Source of the DNA: Tanypteryx hageni
Lineage: Eukaryota > Arthropoda > Insecta > Odonata > Petaluridae
Direction of reading: 5' to 3'
DNA length: 64,000 nucleotides
NCBI GenBank assembly: GCA_028673005.1
Contig: CM054113.1
Location: 173,769,956-173,833,955 of the forward strand
The notes below the pieces were generated by a model. The model had not been told where the DNA came from and did not search any database. It saw nothing but the letters and a program-made list of their open reading frames with translations. Both the position numbers and the translations under genes were made by a program. Within the stretch, counting starts at the first letter, position 1; each line of letters opens with the position of its first letter. Below are positions 31,662-44,170 of the stretch, one piece after another.

Positions 31662-32271
31662 ACACATACACGCGGACATCCAGGCGATCTCATAAAATTA
31701 CTTTCCATTTTTTGGAAAGCAGTCTAAAAAATAAAGAAATAATATTGTTAGCATTATGCATTTAAATTAACTAGTGAACGGTTTTCCATATGCCTTAACA
31801 CTTATAATCAGAGGCGTAGCTGATAGATATGGTGCCTATGGCAAAACTTTATGGAAACACTATATTTAAGTAGAATATGATTTTTTTCTACATTTTAATA
31901 CAGAATAATAGTGTTTATCAACAAGAACTTTAACATTTGCATATTAAATTAATACTCATTCTTGGGAAAATAAACTGCCGGCATTTTTTGAGAGATCGAT
32001 TGGCGCCTATGGCAAATGCCACCTTTGCCATACCCTAGTTAGGTCAATGCTTCTAATACATATGAGTATAGTGTGATTTTACTTGAGCAATTTTTTTCAT
32101 AGATGAGTCCCATTAACATAAGTGCACACAACCAAAGAAATTTCAAGAACAATGTTTTATCTAAATTTCTCCAACTTGTTCTTGAATTTCTAACTCTGAA
32201 TATAATAAATTATTATGTATATCATCCTCTAATATATATTTTCAGCCCTCTAATATAAACTATAATTTTCC
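31662..32271. other. Degenerate sequence, possible hAT end
   Basis: No gene. CAGAGGCGTAGCTGATAG at 31811 resembles a hAT terminus, and GGTGCCTATGGCAAA at about 31831 recurs directly near 31999, but I could not find a matching inverted end or target duplication. Confidence 0.3.
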
Positions 32272-32275
32272 TCAA

Positions 32276-33055
32276 CCCGTAACCACAGGCATCAGTCTCT
32301 CAGACAGCACGAAAAATTTCAGTAGTCTCATTTAGGGTTTGTGAATCATGTAAGCCTTTGAGATTTTGATTATCTTTGTATCCTACAGGTGGTTTTGTTT
32401 ACTGTATGGCAGTTGCAGCATGTTTAATTTCGTTGCCATTCTGAGAAACCGCATGCCTGTGTTCACGTAATTTTTTCAGGACAGTCCTTTTTCACGTTTC
32501 AGAAATTTCTGAAGATATGTCGCAGTTAAACCGTCCAGGAGCATAGCCTGTCAGGAAAAGAAAACCAAAACTGCCTTCCAATGTTTTATTTGTAGCAGCT
32601 CAATATGTTTGAAATGTTTAGCACCCGCTTGAGGAGCATGTGTCGGAGTGAAAAAGTTTAGGGATCTCATTTTTTAATGTTTTTCTTTTTTAATTCTTTT
32701 ATATTCATGTGTTTAAACAAACCATCTGCAAAAGACTAAAGAGAATACTAAAGTTTCTGTGTGATATTAAATAAAAGTAACCTATCAAAAATTAAGAAAT
32801 TTTCATTTTCATATTTACTGAGAGTATATTTCATACTACGGGTTCATATTTTTGCGTTTTTTCACCAAGACTTCATTTCAAATAGAAACGTAAGAAAACA
32901 TAACATAACATAACATAACATAACATAACATAATATAACATAACATAACATAAGAAAGTGTTGTTTCTTCTCACATAATTATTTATTTTTGCGTGGGGTC
33001 TGAGAGACCGCATGCCTGTGTTTACGTGTCAATTTCTGATGCCTGTGGTTACGGG
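32276..33055. mobile_element. Non-autonomous piggyBac-like element
   Basis: Perfect 20 bp terminal inverted repeats, CCCGTAACCACAGGCATCAG at the left and its complement at the right. The flanks are TCAA (32272-32275) and TTAA (33056-33059), a once-identical TTAA duplication. A subterminal block CCGCATGCCTGTGTT occurs at about 32450 and 33009. No readable transposase remains. An AACAT microsatellite lies inside. Confidence 0.75.
32898..32954 (+). repeat. (AACAT)n microsatellite
   Basis: About eleven copies of a pentanucleotide, with one AATAT variant, inside the piggyBac-like element. Confidence 0.95.
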
Positions 33056-33059
33056 TTAA

Positions 33060-34050
33060 GTAATTTTTAATTTAACTGGTATCACATAGCCGAAAAAAGA
33101 ATTACCAATCTGCCATATTTTAAAACTCAGTATAATTAATATAGGTTTACAACGTAAAATGATAATTTACCCAACTCACAGCTAACCAATCTTTAATTTT
33201 CGTACTTTTCATTGGATGAAATCTTTAGTAACTTGGGATTGGATTTCAGAGTATTATAGAATTCCAAACGAGCTTGCTTGAAATTTATTTTTTCACTAGT
33301 AAGGTCTTGAGGGTTGAGACTTTGAGTTGTGATTTTTCAAATGTCCACAATTTATTCATTTGTGAGAAAGCATGTTCAACAGAATAATTAGTTCAAGGGA
33401 GACCTAATAGAAACTGAATTAATTCTCACATGTGTTTTTGGCTGATATGCCTGTTTTTCTATCTTGTGGTCATACCCTCTCCACACTGAAGCTCCTTCTG
33501 AAACTGAATCAGACAGGGATGGTGAGATGCCGTCTAGGACGATGCCGATAAAGCCAGGGCCGGTGTTATGGGGCATGCATAGGGCCCCCCCAGAAGAAGG
33601 GGCCCCAAATTGTCGTCGATAACTGGCACAGTATATTTATACACATCGATACAGATAAACGAGTTGCGTTAAGGGGTAAGACATGAACATGAAAATCAGT
33701 ATCTAATGGCCACAAACTAAATGCTCTCCTGTTAAGAGAGGTAGCAATTATGTGACGTCAATTTTTACAATTTCCAACAACTGCGCTTTGTCAAGTGATT
33801 TGTCATGAGGAAAAACTGGAAGAGTCCAGCTTTGGACGTTCTGAAACATTTTGAGTGGCAGAGGAAGATTCAGATTCATCGTTCTGAACGGCAGAGGGAT
33901 AAAATATGTATAATGGCTATCAAGTGGGTTTAGTGGACAAACTTATTAACAAGAAATGAAGAAAAGCAGCCACTGACCTCATCTTTACTTCTACCAGTGA
34001 TGACGACAGCCAAAAATGGTGCACTTTCAGTTTCCTTGGAAGTCCTAGTA
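33060..34050. other. No gene; solo hAT terminus-like site
   Basis: CAGGGCCGGTGTTATGGGG at about 33554 resembles the hAT terminus of the ZMYM1-like element at 11434 (CAGGGCCGGGCCC). No partner end was found. The rest is AT-rich and unrecognised. Confidence 0.35.
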
Positions 34051-34055
34051 TACTA

Positions 34056-34499
34056 TTGCCAACAGTTTTCCTAAAAACAATTATAAAATTACCTTTAAAC
34101 ATCCTATCAAACTCAACAATTTATTTGTTAACTGTGAATACAGTGTGGAAAAGTTTGGACAGAAGTGGTGTTTATAAACTTTATTGTGATGACTGTAACA
34201 GTTTTTATGTTGGTCAGCCCGGAAGAAAATTTATAATCAGGCATAAAGAACATTTGAAGGCTTTCGGAAATTTTGTTACCGCTAACTCCCACTTTGTCAA
34301 ACAATTAATTCCTAACATATGTAGCAGTAATTTTAAATTGGAAATTTATCATTTTTCAGGAAAAGGACTTGTGCTCATTTCATTGAAGCAATTAGAAATT
34401 TTAAAATGTAACCAAATTAATTATGTAACGGTTTTAAATGAATATTTGTACCTTTCCCCTTCTTTTATTCTAGTGGCTGTAGCTAATCACCAAAATTAA
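34056..34499 (+). pseudogene. GIY-YIG endonuclease fragment (PLE-like)
   Basis: A 147-codon frame whose middle carries a GIY-YIG domain: SGVYKLYCDDCNSFYVGQ, then RKFIIRHKEHLKAFG, then a region ending LKQLEILKCNQIN. The paired cysteines before FYVG match PLE-type GIY-YIG domains. The RT part expected upstream is absent. A decayed LINE begins about 260 bp downstream in the same direction. This may be coincidence, or the two may belong to one composite element. As it stands it is a fragment, with doubtful start. Confidence 0.6.
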
Positions 34500-34762
34500 A
34501 TTTGAGAGCTGTTATATGAAAAAGCAATTTTTTTCCAGGAACATAGGGTTTTTCTAATTTATAATGTATTGTTTCAAGTTAAAGGGTTAAAAAGTGTGCA
34601 TTCGTTTAATTTTTTGCATTTTGGCTGAAAGGTTTGATTATTAATGAGCAGTTATATTTTTATGATTCATCAGTAAACTGCATTGGTAGATTGGTTCATT
34701 TTTATAGCTGGGCTGCTCCTAGGCACCATCTAACCTGAATGCAAAATTTAATTTGCTGATTC

Positions 34763-36755
34763 TTGAAAAAACTTAGGTTTTATGTTTTGTTCACTATATT
34801 TATGCAAAAAATGCAAGATATGGAAGACTATATACTTGCAATACTTTATATAAAAAATATCCTTTTTAATATCTTTGTAGTTATAATTGAGCATTGGCTG
34901 TATGAAGAAGAAATGAAAACTATTAGTTTAAATGGCTACTATCTTGTTTCCTATTTCTGTAGGAGTTTGTCAAAAAATGGTGGAGTTGCCAAATTCTATA
35001 AACAGCATATGCAAGTTTGTGCAATTCATATGCCTGCTAATATTGAAAAATCCTATGAAAGTGCAGCTGCAAAATATTTAATTGGTAAAGACTATATTTT
35101 CCTCTTAGCCATATACCGATCACCATTGGAGAATATTGATATGTACATTCCTAGCTAAATTTGAAGAATCCATACTATTCTTCCTATCACAATGTAAAAA
35201 AATGACAAACTGATGATCTGTGGTGACTTTAATATTGATATACTTAAAAAAAGCCCTCATCAATTTAAGTTTCTTGACTTGACTGCATCTTATAATATCT
35301 TTCCTAATGTTAATCAGCCTACTAGAATAACTTTGACAAGCAGTAAATTAATCGATAACATTTTAACAGACTTACCAAAATATCAACATAAGACTATTGT
35401 CATTGACACAGGTATCTCAGATCATTGTGCTCAAATCATCTCACTTAATGGTAACCCCAATACTAAGATACAAACACCCTACGAACAAAAGCACAACTTT
35501 GGAACTCAAAACATTTACACCTTCATACATGCCATTTCATCTGTTGACTGGTCATTCCTTTATTCATCAAATGATGCCAATAAGATCTTTGATTATTTTA
35601 TGGACATTTTTGTCTTTCATTTCAACAACTCCTTTCCAAAAAAATACATAACTGTACCCTCTGCATCTTGAAAATGGATGACAGATGAAATTATCAGATC
35701 AAGTAAATATCTTTGCGATATGTATAAAAATATCAAAATAACAGGCAATCCACAAGATGAGATAAACTACAAAAAACTACTTAAATTGAACAAGCTAAAA
35801 GTTACTGAAGCCTACCATAGTAAAATTATATCAAATGCAAAAAATAAAAACAAAGCTGCATATAATTAATAGGCCAAGATCAAAACAATCCAATATCAAA
35901 CTAGGCATTAATGACAATATATATGTGCATCCTCTGACTGTTAGTAATCTACTTAATCAACATTTTAATGAAATTTCAGTAAATTCAATAGATACTAGTT
36001 TCAGTTAAACATTTGCTTCTTCCAGATCCTCTATTCCCTCTCCCCAAAAACAGCATTCCATCTTTTTGCTACCTACTGATGAAAAAGAATTCTTCATGCC
36101 TTCTGAAATTAACTAACCATCATTCTTCTGGGCCTGACGATATCCCTGGTCACATACTGACCAAATGCCCACATTTAATTGCACCACCCCTTACCCATAT
36201 CATTAATTCCTCACTGGCAGGGTATTTTTCTCTCATCACTAAAATTAACCGAAATAATACCAATACACAAAAAAACTCAGCTGAAAACCCTAAAAACTAC
36301 TGACCCATAGCCTTAACATCAACTTTTTCAAAAATTTTTGAAAGAATAATGCTTTCTCGAATTACCACCTATCTCAATAAATTTCAAATAATATCACTAT
36401 CACAGCATGGATTTCTTAAAGGAAAATCAACCAACGCAGCTATATTTAACTTATTACAAGACATCTATCAATCCATTGATAATAAATCACCTACCCTGGG
36501 ATTATTTTATGATTTATCCAAGGCCTTCGACTTTGTAGACCATTATACACTTTAATATAAACTCAAACAATCGGGCATTTATGGTATTGCCCTCAAATGG
36601 ATTATGTCATTCGTCAAACACTGCAAACAATTTGTTGAATTGAAGCACTGCAATGAGGCTGGCTCTATTAATATGTATAAATCCCAAATCACTACTTCTA
36701 GCTGTGGTGTACCTCAAGGATCTAACCTTGATCCACTTCTCTTTATTCTCTACAC
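34763..36755 (+). pseudogene. Decayed Jockey/CR1-like LINE, 5' part
   Basis: A series of broken frames in one direction. The endonuclease part: EHWLYEEEM, YRSPLEN, then ICGDFNIDI and TGISDHCAQ (35213-35671). The RT part: SSGPDDIPGHIL (about 36130), SLSQHGFLKGKSTNAA and LFYDLSKAFDFVDH (36349-36555), then SSCGVPQGSNLDPLLFILYT ending at 36755. There are at least five frameshifts or stops. The reading is cut by a hAT insertion and resumes at 44171 with NDLSTYIS, so both parts are one old LINE. Confidence 0.85.
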
Positions 36756-37330
36756 TAGTGTTTCCCAAAGTGTGGTATGCATACCCCAAGGGGTACGTGA
36801 ATTAATTTTTTATTTTACTTAACAATAGTTTTTTCAGATTAAAAAAAAATTGATTAAAATTTAATAAATATTAATTATATATTTCAGGGGTTGGCAAATG
36901 GTTGATCATGAAGCTTATTGTGGTCGATTGCATAGGACTTAATAAAAAACCAAGAAATTGAAAGAAAAAACCTATCATTATGAATTTACACAAGACAAAA
37001 TTAGTTACTATATATTACATAGTAACCAATAGATGTCACATGTTATCTACTGAAGCATGGGAACATGCCTCTCTCTCACCAATCAGAATGTAGAATGTAA
37101 TATTTTGAGCACAGAAGAAAGATACATAGTTGCTGCTTCAATGCGGGAGATATATATTTATATTATTACACTGTATTTCAAGTAGAGAAACATTATGCAG
37201 ATAGCTCGCGAGAGCCAGTTTGCTTTTTTGCTTAGTTGTTCACCTTACTTGCTCCACCCTGATCATGTTTACGTGGGACTTACAATTTTGTGCTCTTCGA
37301 AATGAGTGCCCATATACCGATATATATATA

Positions 37331-37332
37331 TA

Positions 37333-37388
<56 letters not shown>
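37331..37388. repeat. (TA)n microsatellite at RTE 5' junction
   Basis: A TA run directly upstream of the truncated RTE. It was probably part of the insertion target, since similar ATATATACCATATA sequence follows the element at about 38987. Confidence 0.9.
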
Positions 37389-37391
<3 letters not shown>

Positions 37392-38985
37392 GGAATTATA
37401 CAGCAAACAGGCAGGAGCGGCAAAAATAGAACTGGAAAATGAGGAAAACATTGAAGAAGACAACTTAGGACCAAGTATTATGGAGAGCGAAGTAGAAAAA
37501 GCGATAGTGGAACTTAAGAAGGGGAAAGCCACGGGCAGCGATGGAATACCGGCTGAGATACTTAAAGTCATAGGATCAGAAGGACTAAAAGCGATCACGA
37601 AATTAATTAATAAGATTTACGACACGGGAGAGTGGCCTCAGGATTTCCTAGAAGTAACAATGATCCCTCTAAAGAAGAAGCCAAAGGCAATGCAGTGTAA
37701 AGATTACAGAACTATAAGCCTTCTGTCACACACATCGAAGATCATCACGAGGATTCTTAATAAAAGGCTGGAGAAAAAGGCAGAAGAAATAATAGGGGAA
37801 GATCAATTCGGTTTCAGAAAAGGACGAGGAACTAGAGATGCTATAGGAGTAGTTAGAATCATATCAGAAAGGGCAATAGAATACAGTCAAGATATCTGCG
37901 CATGTTTCGTAGACTGGCAGAAGGCCTTTGATAGAGTAAATTGGGTAAAGTTGATGAAGATATTAAAGGATATAGGTGTAGACTGGAAAGACAGGAGACT
38001 GATTAGGAATCTATATGAGAATCAAGTTGTAAAGGTCAGGTTTGAGAATGTGGACACCTGCGGAATAAATATCGGTAGAGGAGTAAGACAAGGCTGCTGC
38101 CTATCGCCAACCCTATTCAATATATATGGAGAAAGTCTAATGCAAGAAGCTTTAGAAGGCACAGGGGATTTCAAAATTGGAGGAAGGATTATAAGAACAG
38201 TAAAATACGCAGATGATCAAGTACTTCTAGCAAGAAAGGAAGAGGAGCTACAAAAAATGATAAATAGACTAGTGATAGCAGGTAGAAAATACGGTATGGA
38301 AATAAATACAGAAAAATCCAAGGTCATTCGAATATCGGGTAAAGAAGAGAATCTGAACATAACTATTGGGGGAAAGCCATTAGAACAAGTTTCAGAATAT
38401 AAATACCTTGGAAGTATCATAACACGAGAGGCAAAATGTACGGATGAGATCAAAACTAGAATAGGAAAAGCAAAAGCGGCTTTCAGGAGAAAGAAACAAC
38501 TACTTACAGGGAATATAAGGGAAGATATCCGCAAGAAGTTGATAAAATGCTACGTATGGAGTATAGCATTGTATGGGGCAGAAACATGGACGCTAAGGAA
38601 AAATGACGTCAAATACTTGGAAAGCTTTGAAATGTGGACTTGGAGGAGAATGCTGAAGATAAAATGGACAGATAGGATGAAAAACGATGAAGTGCTACGA
38701 AGAATAGGAGAGAAGCGAATGATTATACAGACTATCAGAAAGAGGAAGGCTAACTGGGTTGGACATTACCTGAGGAGAGAGAGTATGATTAAAGACGTGT
38801 TAGAAGGAAAACTAGATGGGAAAAGGGAAAGAGGTAGGAAAAGGTTTCAGCTGATAGACGATTTGAAAGGGAAAGAGAGTTATCAAGATATAAAGAGGAC
38901 AGCGGAAAATAGGAGTATATGGAGAACCAGGTTTAACCATGAATAATCACGGACCTGTCTACGGACAGATTACCTATGATGATGA
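37389..38985 (+). mobile_element. 5'-truncated RTE LINE nested in the hAT
   Basis: Contains the RT and C-terminal region only, then a short 3' leader with CCTGTCTACGGACAG and a GATGATGATG tail, matching the architecture of the RTE at 27640. It belongs to a related but distinct subfamily, judging by the protein. It inserted into AT-rich sequence of the hAT. Confidence 0.85.
37390..38946 (+). CDS. RTE reverse transcriptase, N-terminally truncated
   Basis: About 519 uninterrupted codons from KELYSKQAG to the stop. An RT domain with MIPLKKKPKAMQCKDYRTI, FGFRKGRGTRDAIG, VDWQKAFDRVNW, GVRQGCCLSPTLFN and KYADDQVLL, then YGAETWTLRKND and NWVGHYLRRE. The APE endonuclease and any start codon are missing because of 5' truncation; the open frame continues upstream only through TA repeats. 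The RT is intact but the copy cannot be autonomous. Confidence 0.85.
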
Positions 38986-39534
38986 TATATATATACCATA
39001 TATACCATATGCCGATATAATTTCTGTCTGTTTTGTCCCATTTCAACTTATATTTACACTAAAAATATAACATTGTATAGTATGTTTGTTTAGTGGTGGC
39101 GCTGTGCAGAAGGCACTCTCACGGAAGGACAAGTCCATCCTTGAGGTGGGACCGCCTATAGGGGAGGCCATGGGCAAAAGCTGCGTGACCTATTCTCCAA
39201 ACTATTAGTCTGAACCCAAAATGTGCAACTGCGCATGGCTATGATGTAGACTTTCCCCTTAAAGGTTCAACTCCCAAGTCTTTCCCTTCCCCTCTCATGC
39301 ATCACCGACTGCCACCACAAAACAAATGAGCAATAACCGGTGATCGCCTGAAAGTCAGCGACAATGCATGTGTCATCACTGGCATAGTGTTCTTGATTGC
39401 AACGTATGCATTAGTAGTGGAGCTGAACAGAAAATCGTGAGCTGTGCAGGTGATATACTTGCTTTTACAGTAGATACGTAACAATTATACTGACAATTAT
39501 TACTGAAACTTAAAGTGCAGTGAGCAAAATTCGA

Positions 39535-39554
39535 TTTGAAGAGCATTCCTTTTT
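39535..39554 (+). repeat. 20 bp inverted repeat around the piggyBac (left)
   Basis: The 20-mer beginning TTTGAAGAGCATTCC is perfectly complementary to 41858-41877. Before the piggyBac inserted, the two arms would have been about 80 bp apart and could have formed a strong hairpin in the host hAT. Confidence 0.75.
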
Positions 39555-39839
39555 AGGAAAAATAATTTATATTAATTTGTATTATTATAACTTAATATAG
39601 ATTAATTATCTTAACCCTTAGTTAGTCGCGTGAAAAAAGTTCCGTAATTATTTGCGTGGGGTCAATATGACCCCAAAATGATTTCTAAAGATAAGCAATA
39701 ATATATTAATTTATTTATATTTTACTGGAAATAAAATCAATTTATATATCTTATAATACAATTATTTATTAATAATTTTTACAATAAACGTTGATTAAAA
39801 TAACTTTAAATATTTTTTTGTATTTTCTAATCACTTTCC

Positions 39840-41436
39840 CTCTCCCCACATTCAATGCACTTCATTATCATATGGTCTTTGTAAGTAAAAGCTCCACAAT
39901 TTCCACATCTAGTGGGCACTTTATTGTCCTTATTTCTTGGGCAATGTTCGCATCTTCCTCTTGATAGTCCTGATCCCGGTGATGGACCTTCCTTTGCAAG
40001 TCCCTGTTGAGTGCATATGTGCTTTCAGAGATGCCTAGATATAAACTGACTCTGAGACCTCAAAATCTGTGGATCCTTGATTAATTCCTTCGATAATGAT
40101 TTCAAGAAATTTCGCCTTGTCATTTCCTTTTGAACGTTTTGTTTATAAACAATAAAGGCATTTATGGCAGAAACGTTCAGCAAATGAAAAAACACAGCTA
40201 ACGGCCATCTTTTCGTTCTTCTGCCAACATTATAAGCAGCGCAGAGCTGATCGCATGTATCTACACCACCTTTTGTTGCATTGTACATAGTAACTATTTC
40301 GGGCTTACGTAGATCTTGCGTGCTCTCATCAATTATATTGTCGTGATGCATGGTTGAAAGAAGTATCACCGCTCTAGTTTTCACTGGAACATACGAAACT
40401 AGTGTGATGTCTTTAGTGAAACCAAAAATGCTTCTCCTAACCTCCCTGTCTCTCCTTGGAAGAAACTCTGCCGGAATTTCTTTTTTATTTTTTCGCAAAG
40501 TGCCTACAAGCGTTAACTTATAGTCCGACAGTAGTGACTTTGCTAGGGAGACGCTTGTATATCAATTATCACGTATTCCGTTGGGATGTATGCCTTTTCA
40601 AGGTTATCTAACAATATTTGAATAAGCTCCCTTATTGGTGATAGCTTGTCAGTTGTTTTACGCACTTCTCGGGTAGTAACGTCATCAAACCGTATGCATC
40701 TCATCAAGAAAAGAAATCTTTTAGATGACATGGTCAAAGGAAACATTTCCATTCCAGTGCCATCATTCGCCCACAAATCATTGAAATTGAGATGAGCAGA
40801 CTTCAACACACCTGACATAAGTAATAACCCCAAAAAAGAATGCATTTCTTCCCTTGACACAAGTTTTGCATCACGATCTCTTTCAAAATGTTTTTGAACT
40901 TTATCTACATAAATATTAGTATTTTTTGCAAGGATATCTAGAACACGATTATCAAAAAATAATGATAAAACCTCAAGAGGAGTTTTAGCACTCTTCGCAA
41001 GAATTGTAACACCTGGACGTTTATTTATATTATATATATATATTATTTATACTATATATATAAATATAAAAATATCAAAAATAACAAATTTAAAAAAAAA
41101 ACAAAAAGGGTAATTTCTCTTCTAGAATGACGTTCTTGTTCTCACATTTTTTGGTGAAAGGGTTTTTTCCCATTTCATAGACCTATCTTTGCTAAGGTAT
41201 TCACTTAATGATGATTCCTCTTCTTCGCGTTCATCATTGGAGCTAACCTCTTGTTCCGTGTCTGAGTAATGATCACTATACTCCTCGAATTCCTCATCTT
41301 CATCATGTGCGTGTGTGCGGCCGAAGTAAGAAAACACCCGGAGAATTCCGAAAAGAGTACATTGGAGAGGGGGGGAGATGGGAGGAAGAGGGGTAACCAA
41401 CCTATAGTGAAAATTAGTGAAGTAGAAATGTATCAT
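39840..41436 (-). pseudogene. piggyBac transposase, frameshifted
   Basis: Pieces on the minus strand: an acidic N-terminal part (41436-41122), a central part (40860-40543) with FLGLLLMSGVLK and MRCIRFDD, and a catalytic part (40498-40025) with MYNATKGGVDTCDQ and RRTKRWPLAVFFHLLN, hallmarks of the piggyBac DDE domain. A Cys-rich zinc-binding tail (CEHCP, RCGNCGAF, CIECGE) is at about 39980-39840 in another frame. Frameshifts near 40870-41120, 40500-40545 and 40020 break it. Cut-and-paste at TTAA is the family's activity; this copy could not encode it. Confidence 0.88.
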
Positions 41437-41743
41437 AAGAGAACTAGTGTTAAAACAATGAAATACTGCTTATCAGGAAAGTTATTTGTATTTCTGATGT
41501 GATAATAATAATCTGTATTGTGTTTAAGCCTTCTAGATCAATAGAGAAAAAAGCAACAGGTAGAGAGATCTCAAAATAAAAGCAACTTTTTTAACCTCAT
41601 ATATACATAACAAATGGATACACACCAAAATAGCACATTAAAATAGTTTAATTTTCTCACTATTTATACTATATATATAAATATAAAAATATCAAAAATA
41701 ACAAATTTAAAAAAAAACAAAAAGGGTAATTTCTCTTCTAGAA
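41046..41743 (+). repeat. Direct ~85 bp duplication inside the piggyBac
   Basis: About 41046-41128 and 41660-41743 are nearly identical: TTATACTATATATATAAATA, AAAATATCAAAAATAACAAA, an A-run, then GGGTAATTTCTCTTCTAG. The 530 bp between them includes the acidic N-terminal frame. The duplication is probably a replication or repair product. Confidence 0.75.
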
Positions 41744-41949
41744 TGTCAGTGTCGAAGGTAGAACAAGTTTGGGTTAGATTGACAATACATTTCCTTAGAT
41801 ATTGACGAAAAAACATTGCTTGGGGTCATATTGATCCCACGCGACTAATTAAGGGTTAAAAAGGAATGCTCTTCAAATAGGATTATATCCAATGTATTAA
41901 TTGACAGAATTTCTCTATTTTTTATTAATTTTTAATTTAATTCTTTAAT

Positions 41950-43811
41950 ATGGATCACTGGCTAAAAACTGGATATGTAAAACGTAAAAGTGAAAATAAT
42001 GATGAAACTGAACGTGTTAATTACAATTTTGAGGAAAAACGCAGCAATATACCTGCAGCAGACATATCTGGTGATAAAATAAGTGGAGTGTGTGAATCAT
42101 CAAATACAAAGAAAGTGAAAAAAGTCCGCAAATATGATGAAGATTATCTTAAACTGGGATTTTTATGGACTGGTGATGAGCTCAAGCCTGTTCCACTCTG
42201 TGTGATCTATTACGAGACAAATGAAAATATGAAATCGTAAAACCTTAAATGTCATTTCGATACAAAACATAAAGAATACCATGGAAAGCCTGTAGAATTC
42301 TTCGATAATAGGTGAAACATCTTCAAAATTCACAGAAAGTAATGCGCAGTGTGACAGGAGGTGAAAATATCAAAGCTTATGAAGCTTCATATAGAGTGGC
42401 ATACTTAATAGTAAAATCCGGAGCTCCCGAAGTAATTGGCAAGCATTAGTAAAACCTGCAGCCAAAGAAATGGTGCGAGTGATGATTGGAGATAAAGCAA
42501 AGGAAGCTATAGACCATATTCCCCTCTCAAATAACACTGTTCATCGTAGAATCATAGATATGGGCAAAAATATAAAGCAGATATTATTGTCATGAGTTCG
42601 CCAAAGTCGTTACTATGCACTGCAAGCTGATGAATCTACAGATATTGTGAATTTTGCTAATCTTTTATTGTTTGTCAGATACGAGCTAAATAATGAAATC
42701 CATTATGATCTTTTGTTCTGCCAAAGTTTTTAAACACGTACAACTGGGGAAGCAATTTTTAAAGTTATTGATGACTCTATTAAAGACAATAGCTTGGATT
42801 GGAGCATTGTGTTGGAATAAGCATGGATGGTGCAAGAACCATGATTGGTTCTAAGAAAGGAGTTGTTGCACGTATTCAAGCTGTTACGCCAGAAGCAAAA
42901 TCCACACATTGCTGTATACATAGAGAAGCACTCACCACCCAGAATATTCCTGCAGATCTAAAATTAGTGCTTGATGAAACTATTAAAATTATTAATTATA
43001 TAAAAGGCCATCCTCTGAATGCACATCTTTTTCTCAGCTTTGTGATGAAATGGGCAGTGATCATACACAACTTCTATTTCATACTGAAGGGCGATGGCTT
43101 TCTCGTGGAAAAGTCCTCAATCGCCTGTTTGAGCTGCGAGATGAATTTAAAAATTTTCTAGACAACACCTTTAATCTGTGGGACTGTTTACATGACTGGA
43201 GATGGCTATGTAAATTAGCATACCTTTGCCCATTAAAGAATCTCAATCTATCCATGCAAGGAAAAATAATAACTACATTTCATGTTCATGACAAAGTGAA
43301 CTCCATGATTGCAAAATTGCAACTGTGGCATAAACGCCTTAATCGTGGAGAATTAGATTCCTTTCCATCTCTTTACGATTTAGTAATACAATCAGGTAAC
43401 AAACTTGATGATGATATGTTACAAACTATAAAACAGCATTTGGAAAGGATAAGGAACTCTTTCATTGTCACTGTTCAAACATTGCCAAATAACTTGACGA
43501 ATTCAGAAGAAGAACAGCTCTTGGAATTGGCTGCAGATGGCTTCTTGAAAAGAATATTTGAGCAAAATACACTGTCATCATTTTGGTTGAGCGTTAGTTC
43601 TGAATATTCAACAATATCTGACAAAGCTATTAAGTATCCTCTACCCTTCCCCACTTCGTATTTATGCAAAGTCGGATTCTCTGCGCTGGTTGGGATCAAC
43701 CAAAAAACGAAACCGTCTTATTGACTTGGAACCCCATCTTCATCTGAAAATCACAAACCCAGATATCCCTGCATTGGTTTCTGATCAAAAGCAGTTCCAT
43801 CCCTCGCACTA
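41950..43811 (+). pseudogene. ZBED5/SCAND3-like hAT transposase
   Basis: Pieces in order: an N-terminal BED-finger region (41950-42240, KYDEDYLKLGFLWTGDE) in which the CxxC has become CVIY; a catalytic region with LQADESTDI and a TMIGSKKGVVARIQ block (about 42620-43010); the hAT motif GRWLSRGKVLNRLFELRDEF (43090-43150); and a C-terminal dimerisation region with PTSYLCKVGFSALVG (about 43640-43700). At least four stops or frameshifts interrupt it. It belongs to the hAT bounded by CTCTACAC duplications. Confidence 0.85.
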
Positions 43812-44170
43812 AACAGCTTCAATACCAAAATGGTAAGTATTAAAAATGTGCTTTTATTCATTAGTTAACATGTGTGTTTCAATTTCAGACTGGTATGAAT
43901 CTAACATATACTACCCTTTAAGAATATTTGTTGGTTTTTTTAATTACTTTTATTATTTCAATTGTTATTTTTTTATTATTTTTATATATATGATATGTAT
44001 GTATAACTTTTATACCTATTAATATGTAAATGGATACCATACATTTATTTAGTCTAGCTCGTGGATTACTATCCGCAAATTATCTTTGCATAAGAAGGGG
44101 TACACCGGTAAGACTTAAGTCTCAAAAGGGGAATGCGATTATTGTAAGTTTGCGAAACACTGCTCTACAC

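Larger units (their letters stand above)
39615..41855 (-). mobile_element. piggyBac-like element
   Basis: Flanked by TTAA (39611-39614 and 41856-41859). Termini are CCCTTAGTTAGTCGCGTG at the left and the complement of CCCTTAATTAGTCGCGTG at the right, a near-perfect 18 bp inverted repeat. A following TGGGGTCA block is also mirrored. The interior holds a damaged piggyBac transposase on the minus strand. It lies inside the hAT at 36756-44162. Confidence 0.92.
36756..44162 (+). mobile_element. ZBED5-like hAT element with nested insertions
   Basis: The 8 bp duplication CTCTACAC lies at 36748-36755 and 44163-44170, and splits a LINE frame exactly. Termini are TAGTGTTTCCCAAAG at the left and the complement of CAGTGTTTCGCAAA at the right. 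Removing the nested RTE and piggyBac leaves about 3.5 kb, the size of an ordinary hAT. The transposase remnant is at 41950-43811. A second hAT-like end, CAGGGGTTGGCAAATGG, lies inside at 36883. Confidence 0.85.

Noticed and set aside
31811..32045. hAT MITE starting CAGAGGCGTAGC
   Set aside because: No matching inverted end and no 8 bp duplication found; only a direct internal repeat.
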